Below, piece after piece: positions 8,743 to 16,583 of a stretch of 57,604 nt of DNA (position 1 is its first letter; every line of letters starts with the position of its first letter). The notes under the pieces were generated by a model. That model was not told the DNA's origin. It saw only the letters and a list, made by a program, of their open reading frames with translations, and searched no databases. This DNA is from Clostridiales bacterium UBA4821 (GTDB taxonomy: Bacteria; Bacillota; Clostridia; Acetivibrionales; UBA4821), in contig DHFP01000270.1 of assembly GCA_002402315.1 (NCBI GenBank), positions 1-57,604 on the forward strand, written 5' to 3'. The translations under genes were made by a program, and so were the position numbers.

Positions 8743-9762
8743 CTATGCAGAATACTTTGAAATTATAGACTCTAATGCCATTCTCGAATCCATTAATCCG
8801 GTTTTTACTCTCCTATCTGCATCCAAGCAGTCCCTCATTGCTTCCTTCAGTTTATTTACATCATAGTTTTCACACTGTCTGATATACTTATTTACAATAA
8901 ATGGCTGTAAACTAATCTGGTTAGCAATTCTTTCAGTCGAGTAACCCCGTAATTTCATGTGCTTTATAAAGAACATTATCTTAAAATGCCGTGCAACCAG
9001 AACGCTTATCTTTTGTAAAGGTTCTTTAAGAACCAACATGTCATCCAAAAGTTTATAAGCCTTACCCGGGTTCTTCTGAGTTATTGCATCCAACATTTCA
9101 AACACTTTCCCCTGAATAGACTTAACACATACCGCTTCAATGTGGCCAGCCGTCACAGTATTTCCTTCTCCCACAAACTCTCTGAGCTTCCTAATCTCAT
9201 TAAGGATATCTGTCATACCTGGACTGCACATACCAACTAAATGCACTGCCTCAGTCTTGTTAATTCTAACTTTATATGAGTTGAGTATCTTGGTAACCCA
9301 CCTGGTTAGTTCATCAACCCCCTGGTAACCAAATTCTACACAAATTCCTTTTGACCTAACAGCACGGTACATCTTACTATTTTTATTCACTTCACTTTCA
9401 ACGAAAATAACATGTACTCCTTGGGGCAAATTATTCAGGTATTCTGCAATTGTATCCGGTAAATTCTTTTCTATTTTTTCTTCTTTACTTTTAGAATCAG
9501 TACTAAATAGCCCAGACTCCTTGATAATTACCAATTTTTTATCAGACTTGATTGGAACTGTTTCACAACTGCCTATTACATTCCTAGTGCTATCTTTCCC
9601 TTCCAGGATACTAAGATTAAAACTCCTATACATAGGCTCTATAAGCATAAATTCAATTTCTTTTACGTAATGGTTGATTAAATAAATTTCCGGACCAAAA
9701 AAAAGGTACACTTGCTGAAGGGTACCTTTTTTTATATCATTTTTCAAAATCTCCATTGACAT
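8743..9762 (-). CDS. holA: DNA polymerase III subunit delta
   Basis: The delta subunit of the clamp loader, which opens the beta clamp during loading. At 339 residues it is of normal family length. The N-terminal domain opens with QQVYLFFGPEIYLINHYV, the usual HolA start with a non-functional P-loop. The middle has the LPDTIAEYLNNLPQGVHVIF block, and the C-terminal collar includes KISVLVARHFKIMFFIK and DADRRVKTGLMD. GGAGA lies about 10 nt before the ATG. It follows the M16 peptidase gene by about 20 nt and is probably co-transcribed with it. Confidence 0.93.
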   Translation of the reverse strand: MSMEILKNDIKKGTLQQVYLFFGPEIYLINHYVKEIEFMLIEPMYRSFNLSILEGKDSTRNVIGSCETVPIKSDKKLVIIKESGLFSTDSKSKEEKIEKNLPDTIAEYLNNLPQGVHVIFVESEVNKNSKMYRAVRSKGICVEFGYQGVDELTRWVTKILNSYKVRINKTEAVHLVGMCSPGMTDILNEIRKLREFVGEGNTVTAGHIEAVCVKSIQGKVFEMLDAITQKNPGKAYKLLDDMLVLKEPLQKISVLVARHFKIMFFIKHMKLRGYSTERIANQISLQPFIVNKYIRQCENYDVNKLKEAMRDCLDADRRVKTGLMDSRMALESIISKYSA

Positions 9763-9781
9763 ACAATCAACTTCTCCTTTT

Positions 9782-11041
9782 TCAAGCTAGCTTAACTAAT
9801 GAGGCCAGATCAATATCATTATTTATATTTCCAACAACTGATGCACTTATATCTTTTTTGTTAAAAACCATTTCTATGACCTGGTCAACCATTTCCTTGC
9901 TAACGTTATCTACTTTTTTTAGTATCTCTTCAGGAGTATAGATCTTTCCTAGAATCAGTTCCGATTTTCCGATACTATTCATTCTGCTTGAAGTACTTTC
10001 AAGCCCCAGTATATAATTACCTTTCAGCTGTTCCTTTGATTTGGCTATCTCTTCGTCCGAAAGACCTTTCTTACATAATATATTGATTTCATTTATTATT
10101 AGCTTTAATACTTCTTTTAAATTTGCCGGATTCATGCCTGCATAAATGGTAAACAATCCCGCTTCTTTGTATGATGTAGGGTAGGAGTATATTGAATAAA
10201 CCAATCCCTTATTTTCTCTTATCTTTTGAAAGAGCCTGGAACTCATGCCTCCTCCAAAGATATTATTAATTACAATTGACGCATATAGCCTTTCATCCCC
10301 ATGTTCCAAGGCATTTAGCCCTAAGCACAGGTGAACCTGCTCGGTTTCCTTTTCTTTTACCTTTATATTAGGCAAAAACTTTGCTTTTTCAAAGCTAACT
10401 TGGTTACTGCCTGAATTCCAGCCTCCAAAATAATTTTCCACCAGATTTATTAAATGGTTTGTATCGAAGTTACCTGCTACAGAAATTACTGCATTACTTG
10501 CCACATAATTCCTCGCCATATATTCAACGATACTATTTCTGTTAATATTTTTCACGCTTTCATGAGTCCCGAGTATTGGATAACCAAGCGCATTATCCTG
10601 CCAGATAGTAGAAGAGAGCAGGTCATGGACTAAATCTTCAGGTGAATCTTCATACATGCCAATCTCCTCAAGTACCACCCTCTTCTCAAGCTTTATATCC
10701 TTCTCAGAAAACTTGGAATTAAACACCATATCAGTCAAAACTTCAACAGCCGTATCAAGATGACTGTCTAATGTCCTTGCATAAAAACATGTAGCCTCTT
10801 TGCCCGTAAATGCATTTAATTGTCCCCCCAGGCTGTCAATACTTTCTGCTATTTCCTTGGCTGTTCTTTTTTGTGTACCTTTGAAAAGCATATGCTCAAT
10901 AAAGTGTGATATTCCATTGTTTTGACTATCCTCATTTCTCGAACCGGTTCCTACCCAAATCCCAATTGAAACTGACTTCACATGAGGTATCTTTTCATAA
11001 ACCAACTTTAAACCATTCTTTAAAACGAATTTTTCAAACAT
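9782..11041 (-). CDS. M16 (insulinase-family) zinc peptidase, YmxG/PepR type
   Basis: An inverzincin: HFIEH at residues 46-50 supplies two zinc histidines and the catalytic glutamate, with the third ligand in the downstream EKRVVLEEIGMYED region. The protein spans 419 residues with two M16 repeats, the second being inactive (RLFQKIRENKGLVYSIYS is the R/Y signature). Such proteins are widespread in Firmicutes; their substrates are unclear. The ATG at 11041 is chosen for homology. A TTG two codons earlier is closer to the AGAGG site and may be used. A strong promoter lies just upstream, so this gene starts a unit with holA. Confidence 0.9.
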   Translation of the reverse strand: MFEKFVLKNGLKLVYEKIPHVKSVSIGIWVGTGSRNEDSQNNGISHFIEHMLFKGTQKRTAKEIAESIDSLGGQLNAFTGKEATCFYARTLDSHLDTAVEVLTDMVFNSKFSEKDIKLEKRVVLEEIGMYEDSPEDLVHDLLSSTIWQDNALGYPILGTHESVKNINRNSIVEYMARNYVASNAVISVAGNFDTNHLINLVENYFGGWNSGSNQVSFEKAKFLPNIKVKEKETEQVHLCLGLNALEHGDERLYASIVINNIFGGGMSSRLFQKIRENKGLVYSIYSYPTSYKEAGLFTIYAGMNPANLKEVLKLIINEINILCKKGLSDEEIAKSKEQLKGNYILGLESTSSRMNSIGKSELILGKIYTPEEILKKVDNVSKEMVDQVIEMVFNKKDISASVVGNINNDIDLASLVKLA

Positions 11042-11084
11042 ATTCAATTTTTCCTCTCTAAGTTGACCTTATTCTTTCTTAGGT

Positions 11085-11113
11085 ATTATAATTTATACCT
11101 GTTGCGTTTCCAA
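11085..11113 (-). promoter_or_regulatory. Sigma-A promoter of the M16 peptidase-holA unit
   Basis: On the minus strand TTGGAA (11108-11113) and TATAAT (11085-11090) are separated by 17 nt. It lies directly after the terminator that closes the fla/che operon. Confidence 0.8.
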
Positions 11114-11116
11114 GCA

Positions 11117-11144
11117 CAAAAAACTTCCTAATTTTCTTAGGAAG
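11117..11144 (-). terminator. Intrinsic terminator closing the fla/che superoperon
   Basis: CTTCCTAA / TTAGGAAG arms (11124-11131 with 11137-11144) with a 5-nt loop are followed by T6 on the minus strand. The stop codon of the last gene lies inside the stem. Confidence 0.9.
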
Positions 11145-11751
11145 CTGTACCATTCCTCATACCCAATACCAACTGTATCTCTCCCCTGCCAACGTTTAAC
11201 TTTCTTGCAATCTCAGTCTCGCTAAGGCCTTTTTCAGCTAATGATATTATTTGTTTTGATTTTATATTGGAATTTATAATATTATCTACAGCCCCATTTT
11301 CCGGAAGGAATGCACTTGAATAGCTTGAATATGAGTAAATTTTGTTAGCATTAAACGCTATGCCCTTATTTGAAAACGGTACTATAGTCTTAGAAATATT
11401 TCTTACATTCTGATTGTTCTTCTCGTAACATCGATGGCTGCCACCTTGTTGAGTGACTACTGTTTTCTCAGCCAACGCAGATTTACTGTCATCCACCTTT
11501 ACATCAATTTTTACAATCATACTTTCGATTTCACGAACCTTATCTTCAATGTGTGTTACCATGTAATCTGAAAATCTATTTAGCTCGTCAAGCATCTGAT
11601 CAGCTGAACTAAGTATCTCTTCTATTTCCTCCTTCTTCTTTTCTATCCTCTGAATCTCACGTATACTCCACTTTCTTGTGGTAGTAAAGAATAATATTGA
11701 GGCAATAAGAACTAAAATTGCGAGAATGTTAAAGAATATTACCATGCCCAT
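11137..11751 (-). CDS. SwrB-like single-pass membrane protein (DUF6115 type)
   Basis: A 204-residue protein. An N-terminal membrane helix (residues 2-24) is followed by a basic segment and a coiled coil (about 27-80), a variable linker, and a conserved C-terminal helix-turn-helix-like motif SLAEKGLSETEIARKLNVG (about residues 172-190). This layout and the position at the end of a fla/che operon match Bacillus SwrB/YlxL, which lies just after sigD and promotes assembly of the flagellar export apparatus. Sequence similarity outside the tail is low, so the name is by architecture and context. AGGAGA precedes the ATG. Confidence 0.65.
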   Translation of the reverse strand: MGMVIFFNILAILVLIASILFFTTTRKWSIREIQRIEKKKEEIEEILSSADQMLDELNRFSDYMVTHIEDKVREIESMIVKIDVKVDDSKSALAEKTVVTQQGGSHRCYEKNNQNVRNISKTIVPFSNKGIAFNANKIYSYSSYSSAFLPENGAVDNIINSNIKSKQIISLAEKGLSETEIARKLNVGRGEIQLVLGMRNGTAS

Positions 11752-11812
11752 AGAGCATTCTCCTCTTCCTACGTTATATGTACAATCTTTGGCAGAAACA
11801 CTTAAGTCCAGA

Positions 11813-11840
11813 AAATAAAAAAACTTATATAAATAAGTTT
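11813..11840 (-). terminator. Terminator or attenuator before the swrB-like gene
   Basis: AAACTTAT / ATAAGTTT arms (11821-11828 with 11833-11840) with a 4-nt loop are followed on the minus strand by TTTTATTTTC. This would cut or reduce fla/che transcription before the last gene. Confidence 0.7.
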
Positions 11841-11878
11841 TCTCATATCATTATAAACTAATATTTGAAACCTTTCAA

Positions 11879-12199
11879 CTATATTTTGACATCAATAAAG
11901 CTGCTTTTGCTTGTTTCGACACCTTTCTTAGCTTGTTGGTTTTCTTCTTTCTTATTGTGGTTACTTGATTGTTGTTTCTTCTCTTTATTCCTCTCATTTT
12001 CTTGTTTTTTTCTTATTTTTACTTCTTCTGCCTGCGTTCTCTTCTGAACCTGTTTTAAGCTGCTCTCAGCCTGCTGCTGTATAGCAGTGGACTGATTCTG
12101 CTGCTGCGCATGCTCCTTTTGATTTTCAGCTCCTCTAATTTTAGAAGCCTCATTGGCTCTGGGAATCGACATCTGAAAGTCAATGGGTTTAATGGACAT
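11879..12199 (-). CDS. Low-complexity Q/K/E-rich protein of the fla/che operon
   Basis: A 106-residue, very hydrophilic protein. A short conserved-looking start (MSIKPIDFQMSIPRANEAS) is followed by about 70 residues dominated by Q, K, E and N, and a hydrophobic end FIDVKI. Most of it is predicted coil or one long helix. AGAGGTGA precedes the ATG. It lies between fapA and the swrB-like gene, in the same direction, so a flagellar link is inferred from context only. No enzymatic motif is visible. Confidence 0.65.
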   Translation of the reverse strand: MSIKPIDFQMSIPRANEASKIRGAENQKEHAQQQNQSTAIQQQAESSLKQVQKRTQAEEVKIRKKQENERNKEKKQQSSNHNKKEENQQAKKGVETSKSSFIDVKI

Positions 12200-12221
12200 A
12201 ACATCTCACCTCTTTTTCGCC

Positions 12222-13853
12222 CTACTTATTATATGGGCCAACCCTAACATCCGCACCATCTTTGTACAACGTGCAGTACTGAAGATTCTCCCGGACATTC
12301 ATCATAACCGTACCAATTGCAACCTTGGTCCCTGGATAAATAATGTTTTGCGCCAGAATCCTTCCATTTGACTCTTGTTCCAGGATCTCATCCAGCTTCA
12401 TCAACTCTTCTTTCAGTTCACCTAATGTACTTGTATAATGTGTCTTTGTTCTGATACTTCTATCAAGCATCTCCTGCTTTTCAGGAGTTAGCTTGCCTAC
12501 CTGTTCCAGCTTCTTAAGTAATTCTATAACTTGTTCAGCCTTCTTTATATCAGTTTCAGCCGTCCTTATCTCATCTTTTACATCCTTATACCTTTCCCTT
12601 AAAGTTGGATCCACCCCAACCTCTATATCAGTTAATGTAGACATTGGAGAACCTATAACCTTTACTGACAATTCTTTTCCAATCTTTGCCGACCCTCCAA
12701 CCAGTAATCCTTTTTTACCTGATAACTCAAGTCTATTCCCACATTTAACATTTGAGTGCATGACGGCCTCAGCTCTAATATCTCCTCTAGCCTGGATATT
12801 GCTATGTTCAATGTACCTGGCCACAATATCTCCCTCACTAATCAGAACCCCTTTGCCCAGGCCCTGCATACCTCTTCGGAGTATTATGCTTCCACCGGCT
12901 TTTATTATCGCTCCCTCAACCACTCCGTATACTTCAACACTGCCGCCCGCCTCAATTGTAAACCCTGAAAGGACATTTCCCCGGACTACCACATTTCCGA
13001 CAAAATATATATTCCCTGTAGAGTTGTCTACGTCAGCAGGAACTTCATATAAAGAAAATACGCTTACCTTTCCATCTATAAAATCGACAAGTCCATCAAA
13101 TGCTGCTAATAAAGCTTGACCATCAGGAGATACCTCAACGTTTTTCCCTCTGGGAAGTACCGCGGGCTTTCCATCAAGTGCAGGTATATCTATACCCAAA
13201 ATATTCTTTCCCGGTTGGCCTGGTGTTGGTGGAATAGACGTTACAAGAACCTGTCCTCTCGTTACATTCTCAATTAGGTGTAACTCCCTGAAATTCACAC
13301 GGCCATCTTCCATTATAGTAGGCTTCGCATCTTTGTTAATATCAAAAAGAAACTGAAGCTTTCCATTAACACCAAATACCGGCTCAGTTCCCTCAGCAAT
13401 CAAGATTTGTTGGTTGTAAGCCGGGTTTATGGCTAGGGTTGTTATTACGTCTCTTTTTATACCGTATGTTATTCCACTTTCGTTAATCTGCTTCATAATT
13501 TCGTCGAATGTAAGCATCCGTCCACCTTCAGGAGGCATAATTATAACATAAGCCTTCATTTTGTCAGGTGACACAATTGTATTCATAGAGGCATTTATTT
13601 TTACTTCTTCCTGAGACTCTGCTATTCTCTCGGGTATTTGTTTAGCTTTCATTATCGCTAACTCTACGGCAGCCCTATCGAAGTTTCTTAACTGTTTTTT
13701 AGCCATCTTGTTTAATACATCGTTAACCGTTACCTTCTTACCACTCCCCATAGGAGGATGTACCTTAAGGTAAACCCCGTCTGCTTGATATAATAACTCA
13801 AAGAATCCATCATGTATTCTGTTGCCGCTATTGTTATCTGATTGTGAAATCAT
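12222..13853 (-). CDS. FapA-family (DUF342) protein
   Basis: A 543-residue protein of the flagellar assembly protein A family. The N-terminal third holds KH-like repeats (MPPEGGRMLTFDEIMKQI). The centre is a beta-helix of G-rich rungs (VVVRGNVLSGFTIEAGG, VYGVVEGAIIKAGGSI), and the C-terminal third is a coiled coil (about residues 425-500). Vibrio FapA affects flagellar or polar assembly; in Clostridia the role is less clear. I start at the ATG at 13853, preceded by AAGGGCGG; another ATG 21 nt upstream lacks a site. It follows sigD by 37 nt in the fla/che operon. Confidence 0.85.
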   Translation of the reverse strand: MISQSDNNSGNRIHDGFFELLYQADGVYLKVHPPMGSGKKVTVNDVLNKMAKKQLRNFDRAAVELAIMKAKQIPERIAESQEEVKINASMNTIVSPDKMKAYVIIMPPEGGRMLTFDEIMKQINESGITYGIKRDVITTLAINPAYNQQILIAEGTEPVFGVNGKLQFLFDINKDAKPTIMEDGRVNFRELHLIENVTRGQVLVTSIPPTPGQPGKNILGIDIPALDGKPAVLPRGKNVEVSPDGQALLAAFDGLVDFIDGKVSVFSLYEVPADVDNSTGNIYFVGNVVVRGNVLSGFTIEAGGSVEVYGVVEGAIIKAGGSIILRRGMQGLGKGVLISEGDIVARYIEHSNIQARGDIRAEAVMHSNVKCGNRLELSGKKGLLVGGSAKIGKELSVKVIGSPMSTLTDIEVGVDPTLRERYKDVKDEIRTAETDIKKAEQVIELLKKLEQVGKLTPEKQEMLDRSIRTKTHYTSTLGELKEELMKLDEILEQESNGRILAQNIIYPGTKVAIGTVMMNVRENLQYCTLYKDGADVRVGPYNK

Positions 13854-13890
13854 ACTACCGCCCTTCTTATACATAATAAGTCATAATATA

Positions 13891-14661
13891 TCAATCTATT
13901 AATGTAGATTTTAGTCTGCTTAGTTTTCCTTTCAACCGTAATATGGCTTTTGTGTGTAGTTGTGATACTCTTGATTCCGACACACCCATTATAGCGCTAA
14001 TTTCTTTCAATGTAAGTTCCTCATAATAATAGAGTGAAACAACCATCTTCTCCTTATCGAGCAGCTTATTAATAGCGTCCGCCAATATCTCTTTTAATTC
14101 GTTAACTTCAATATAGTTTTCGGGTATTCCGTCTTTTAAAACATTATTACTCTCTACACCTATTTCATAGTTTTGTTCTAAGAATTCATCTAATGACATC
14201 ATGGTTGAAACATTTACCTCATTTAAAAGTTTGGTAAAGTCTTCAACCGAAATTCCAAGCTTATCTGCAATTTCTTTATCAGAAGCTGCATGTCCAAATT
14301 CATTTTCTACCTCAGAATATACTTTTTCAATTTCTTTGCTCTTCTGACGCAAAGAACGTGGAACCCAATCCATCTCCCTTATACTGTCAATTATCGAACC
14401 TCTGATTCGTAAGGAAGCATATGTCTCGAATTTTACGCCTTTCGATATATCAAATTTATCAATGGCATCAATCAGTCCAAAAACTCCAAAGCTCACAAGA
14501 TCATCATATTCCACATGAGAACCGAAATATATACTTAGCCTTCCAGCGACATATTTAACCAAAGGGGAATATTCAACAATCAACTTCTCCCTGATGGCAG
14601 GGCTTTTGGTTTCACTATACTGTTTCCATTGCTCTGATTGTTTTTCCGGAGTTGCAGTCAT
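13891..14661 (-). CDS. sigD: Flagellar/motility sigma factor, FliA/WhiG family (sigma-D)
   Basis: A 256-residue sigma factor. Region 2 runs from YSPLVKYVAGRLSIYFG through DDLVSFGVFGLIDAIDKFD and FETYASLRIRGSIIDSIREMDW, the FliA-type core. Region 3 includes PRSLRQKSKEIEKVY, and region 4 (EELTLKEISAIMGVSESRVS) is the -35-binding helix-turn-helix. It directs late flagellar, flagellin and chemoreceptor genes once the hook is complete. Its place after the che genes is the same as in Bacillus. A good site, AGGGGG, precedes the ATG. Confidence 0.94.
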   Translation of the reverse strand: MTATPEKQSEQWKQYSETKSPAIREKLIVEYSPLVKYVAGRLSIYFGSHVEYDDLVSFGVFGLIDAIDKFDISKGVKFETYASLRIRGSIIDSIREMDWVPRSLRQKSKEIEKVYSEVENEFGHAASDKEIADKLGISVEDFTKLLNEVNVSTMMSLDEFLEQNYEIGVESNNVLKDGIPENYIEVNELKEILADAINKLLDKEKMVVSLYYYEELTLKEISAIMGVSESRVSQLHTKAILRLKGKLSRLKSTLID

Positions 14662-14696
14662 TTTGAATCCCCCTAAAGTTGTTGATTATTCGGAGT

Positions 14697-14984
14697 TTAA
14701 CCCTTTATTGGTTGACCGGTTTCTACTTTACTTCCCCTGTTTGCCTGTTCTTTCTTTGTGATGCGTTTCTTTTCTTCCAGTAAGTATTTCCTTACTAAAG
14801 CTTCTTTTATCATTTTAATCAATATTTTTTTCAACACCCATCCCAGCATATATGAAACCGTAATTGCAACAGATACCCGTACGGCCATCTGTTGCAAGTT
14901 GACTCCATATACTACTGCTGATATTCCTGTAATTATACCAAATATTATTGCTAAGAAGACAGGCAGCTTATTAATATACTCCAT
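14697..14984 (-). CDS. Small two-helix membrane protein of the fla/che operon
   Basis: A 95-residue protein with two membrane helices (about residues 9-29 and 34-53) and a strongly basic cytoplasmic tail of about 40 residues ending in low complexity. It lies between cheD and sigD with its own ribosome site (AGAGGGG). I do not recognise a named family. The conserved location suggests an accessory part in motility, but nothing in the sequence states a function. Confidence 0.7.
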   Translation of the reverse strand: MEYINKLPVFLAIIFGIITGISAVVYGVNLQQMAVRVSVAITVSYMLGWVLKKILIKMIKEALVRKYLLEEKKRITKKEQANRGSKVETGQPIKG

Positions 14985-15001
14985 AAAGTTCCCCTCTTCA
15001 A

Positions 15002-15487
15002 CTATATATGCTTGACTCCAAATCCTATTGTCTTTATCTGGAGTTTCCCGTCTACTGCACTCAACTCAATAGTTCTACCAAAATTTCCACCTGTATCTTC
15101 AGCAACAATTTTTATATTAAATTTCTCAAGCATTTCTTTGCATGCTTGAATATTTTTCTGACCTATTTTGATTATATCATTTTCCTGCTTAAACTGGAAC
15201 ATCTGCGCTCCACCTGCCAGCTTAGCTATCAGGCGGGATTTCATTGCTCCTTTTTTTGCCATCTCTTCTATAAGCAAGGTAATACCTGTATCAGCATACT
15301 TAGCTGGATTTATCTCACCTTTATTCTGAACACTATAGGGCAGCATAATATGAGCCATACCGGCCACTTTGGTTATTGAGTCATACAAGCATACCCCTAC
15401 ACACGATCCTAATCCCAATGTTGTTAATACAAATGGGCTTACAGCTACATTTAAATCTGCCATGCCCACTTTAATGACATTTTCCAT
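15002..15487 (-). CDS. cheD: Chemoreceptor glutamine deamidase CheD
   Basis: Deamidates receptor glutamines and binds CheC in the adaptation system of Bacillus-type chemotaxis. The conserved core TLGLGSCVGVCLYD supplies the threonine and catalytic cysteine, and the histidine is in AGMAHIMLP a few residues on. At 161 residues it is of normal length. Its ATG overlaps the cheC stop in a TAATG arrangement, which suggests translational coupling. Confidence 0.96.
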   Translation of the reverse strand: MENVIKVGMADLNVAVSPFVLTTLGLGSCVGVCLYDSITKVAGMAHIMLPYSVQNKGEINPAKYADTGITLLIEEMAKKGAMKSRLIAKLAGGAQMFQFKQENDIIKIGQKNIQACKEMLEKFNIKIVAEDTGGNFGRTIELSAVDGKLQIKTIGFGVKHI

Positions 15488-16110
15488 TAACCGATTACCC
15501 CTAAAGCTTTTAATAGTATATCATATGAATCTACGTCAGGTATTAAAAAGAATTCTCCGGCAACCTTTTCGGCTCCATCTGTAAACTGCGTTTCAATGTA
15601 GAGTACTGTTTCACCTACACTTCCAAACCCTATGGCAGGAACACTTAATATTGCTCCTGCCATATCTACGCATAAATCCGGAACTGATGGCAGTATATTT
15701 AAATTTGTCAGCATTGAAAGAGCGGATAAATATGAACCAGCCAAAATATTCCCCATCTCCTTTAATGCGGATACTTCTATTTCATTAAATTCCGATTCTT
15801 GTGAGAGATCTTGCCTTCCCATTAAAATATTTACTAGTACGTGCGCTGAAGCAAGGTCTAACACAAACAGTATGTTTCCTTTTAGATCTCCCGTTACCCC
15901 AAGTAAGATTCCAGCTATAAGAGCCTCACTGTTACCAAGAATATCCGGTATATCCTTAAAATTAAGGATTTTTATCTTAGGTACTGCCATATCTACCCTT
16001 TTATTTAACATCTTGGCTAGAGCTGTTACCGCATTTCCAGCCCCTATGTTTCCTATTTCTCTTAGAACATCCAGCTGGTTCGTGTTTAATTCATCAATAC
16101 CAATAGGCAT
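15487..16110 (-). CDS. cheC: CheY-P phosphatase CheC
   Basis: Dephosphorylates CheY-P and is modulated by CheD. The two phosphatase motifs are present: LREIGNIGAGNAVTALA near residue 15 and LKEMGNILAGSYLSALS near residue 112, each with the E-x-x-N pair. The protein is 207 residues, as usual. It lies between cheW and cheD with tight spacing. FliY further up the operon carries a second CheC-like domain, so the cell has at least two CheY-P phosphatases. Confidence 0.95.
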   Translation of the reverse strand: MPIGIDELNTNQLDVLREIGNIGAGNAVTALAKMLNKRVDMAVPKIKILNFKDIPDILGNSEALIAGILLGVTGDLKGNILFVLDLASAHVLVNILMGRQDLSQESEFNEIEVSALKEMGNILAGSYLSALSMLTNLNILPSVPDLCVDMAGAILSVPAIGFGSVGETVLYIETQFTDGAEKVAGEFFLIPDVDSYDILLKALGVIG

Positions 16111-16127
16111 ATAAACACCTCAATACA

Positions 16128-16571
16128 TTATTTTAAAACTATCAGTTTATCAAGATTGAGCAGCGTGACAATCCTATCATTTACCTTTCCTATACCATAG
16201 ATATAATCCAGTGACACATCTGATGATACCTGTAAAACGTTTTCTATCTGTTCATCAGGAATAGTTAATACTTCTACTACTTCATCAACTATGAACCCTA
16301 CTGATACATCATCAATCTTGAATATTATTATTCTGGTATCATCTGTTGGCGTAGTTACTCCCATTTTTAGCTTCTTTGATAATTCAATTACAGAAATAAT
16401 TTCTCCTCTTAGATTTACTACTCCTTTAATTGCTGCAGATGCCTGTGGTACACGTGTAATGTTGAGCAGTTTCTCTATGGTTGTAATCTTCTGAATATCT
16501 ATACCGTATTCTTCTTGATTCATATTAAATATTACGAACTGGTTTACGCTTCCTTGTACCTGCGCTTCCAT
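16128..16571 (-). CDS. cheW: Chemotaxis coupling protein CheW
   Basis: A 147-residue single CheW domain that bridges chemoreceptor tips and the CheA P5 domain. The sequence shows the typical strands: FVIFNMNQEEYGIDIQKI, AAIKGVVNLRGEIISVIELS (the NLRG receptor-contact region) and VGFIVDEVVEVLTI. The start has an unusually long G7 ribosome-site run just upstream. It is flanked by cheA and cheC in the same direction. Confidence 0.95.
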   Translation of the reverse strand: MEAQVQGSVNQFVIFNMNQEEYGIDIQKITTIEKLLNITRVPQASAAIKGVVNLRGEIISVIELSKKLKMGVTTPTDDTRIIIFKIDDVSVGFIVDEVVEVLTIPDEQIENVLQVSSDVSLDYIYGIGKVNDRIVTLLNLDKLIVLK

Positions 16572-16583
16572 TGTTACCCCCCC

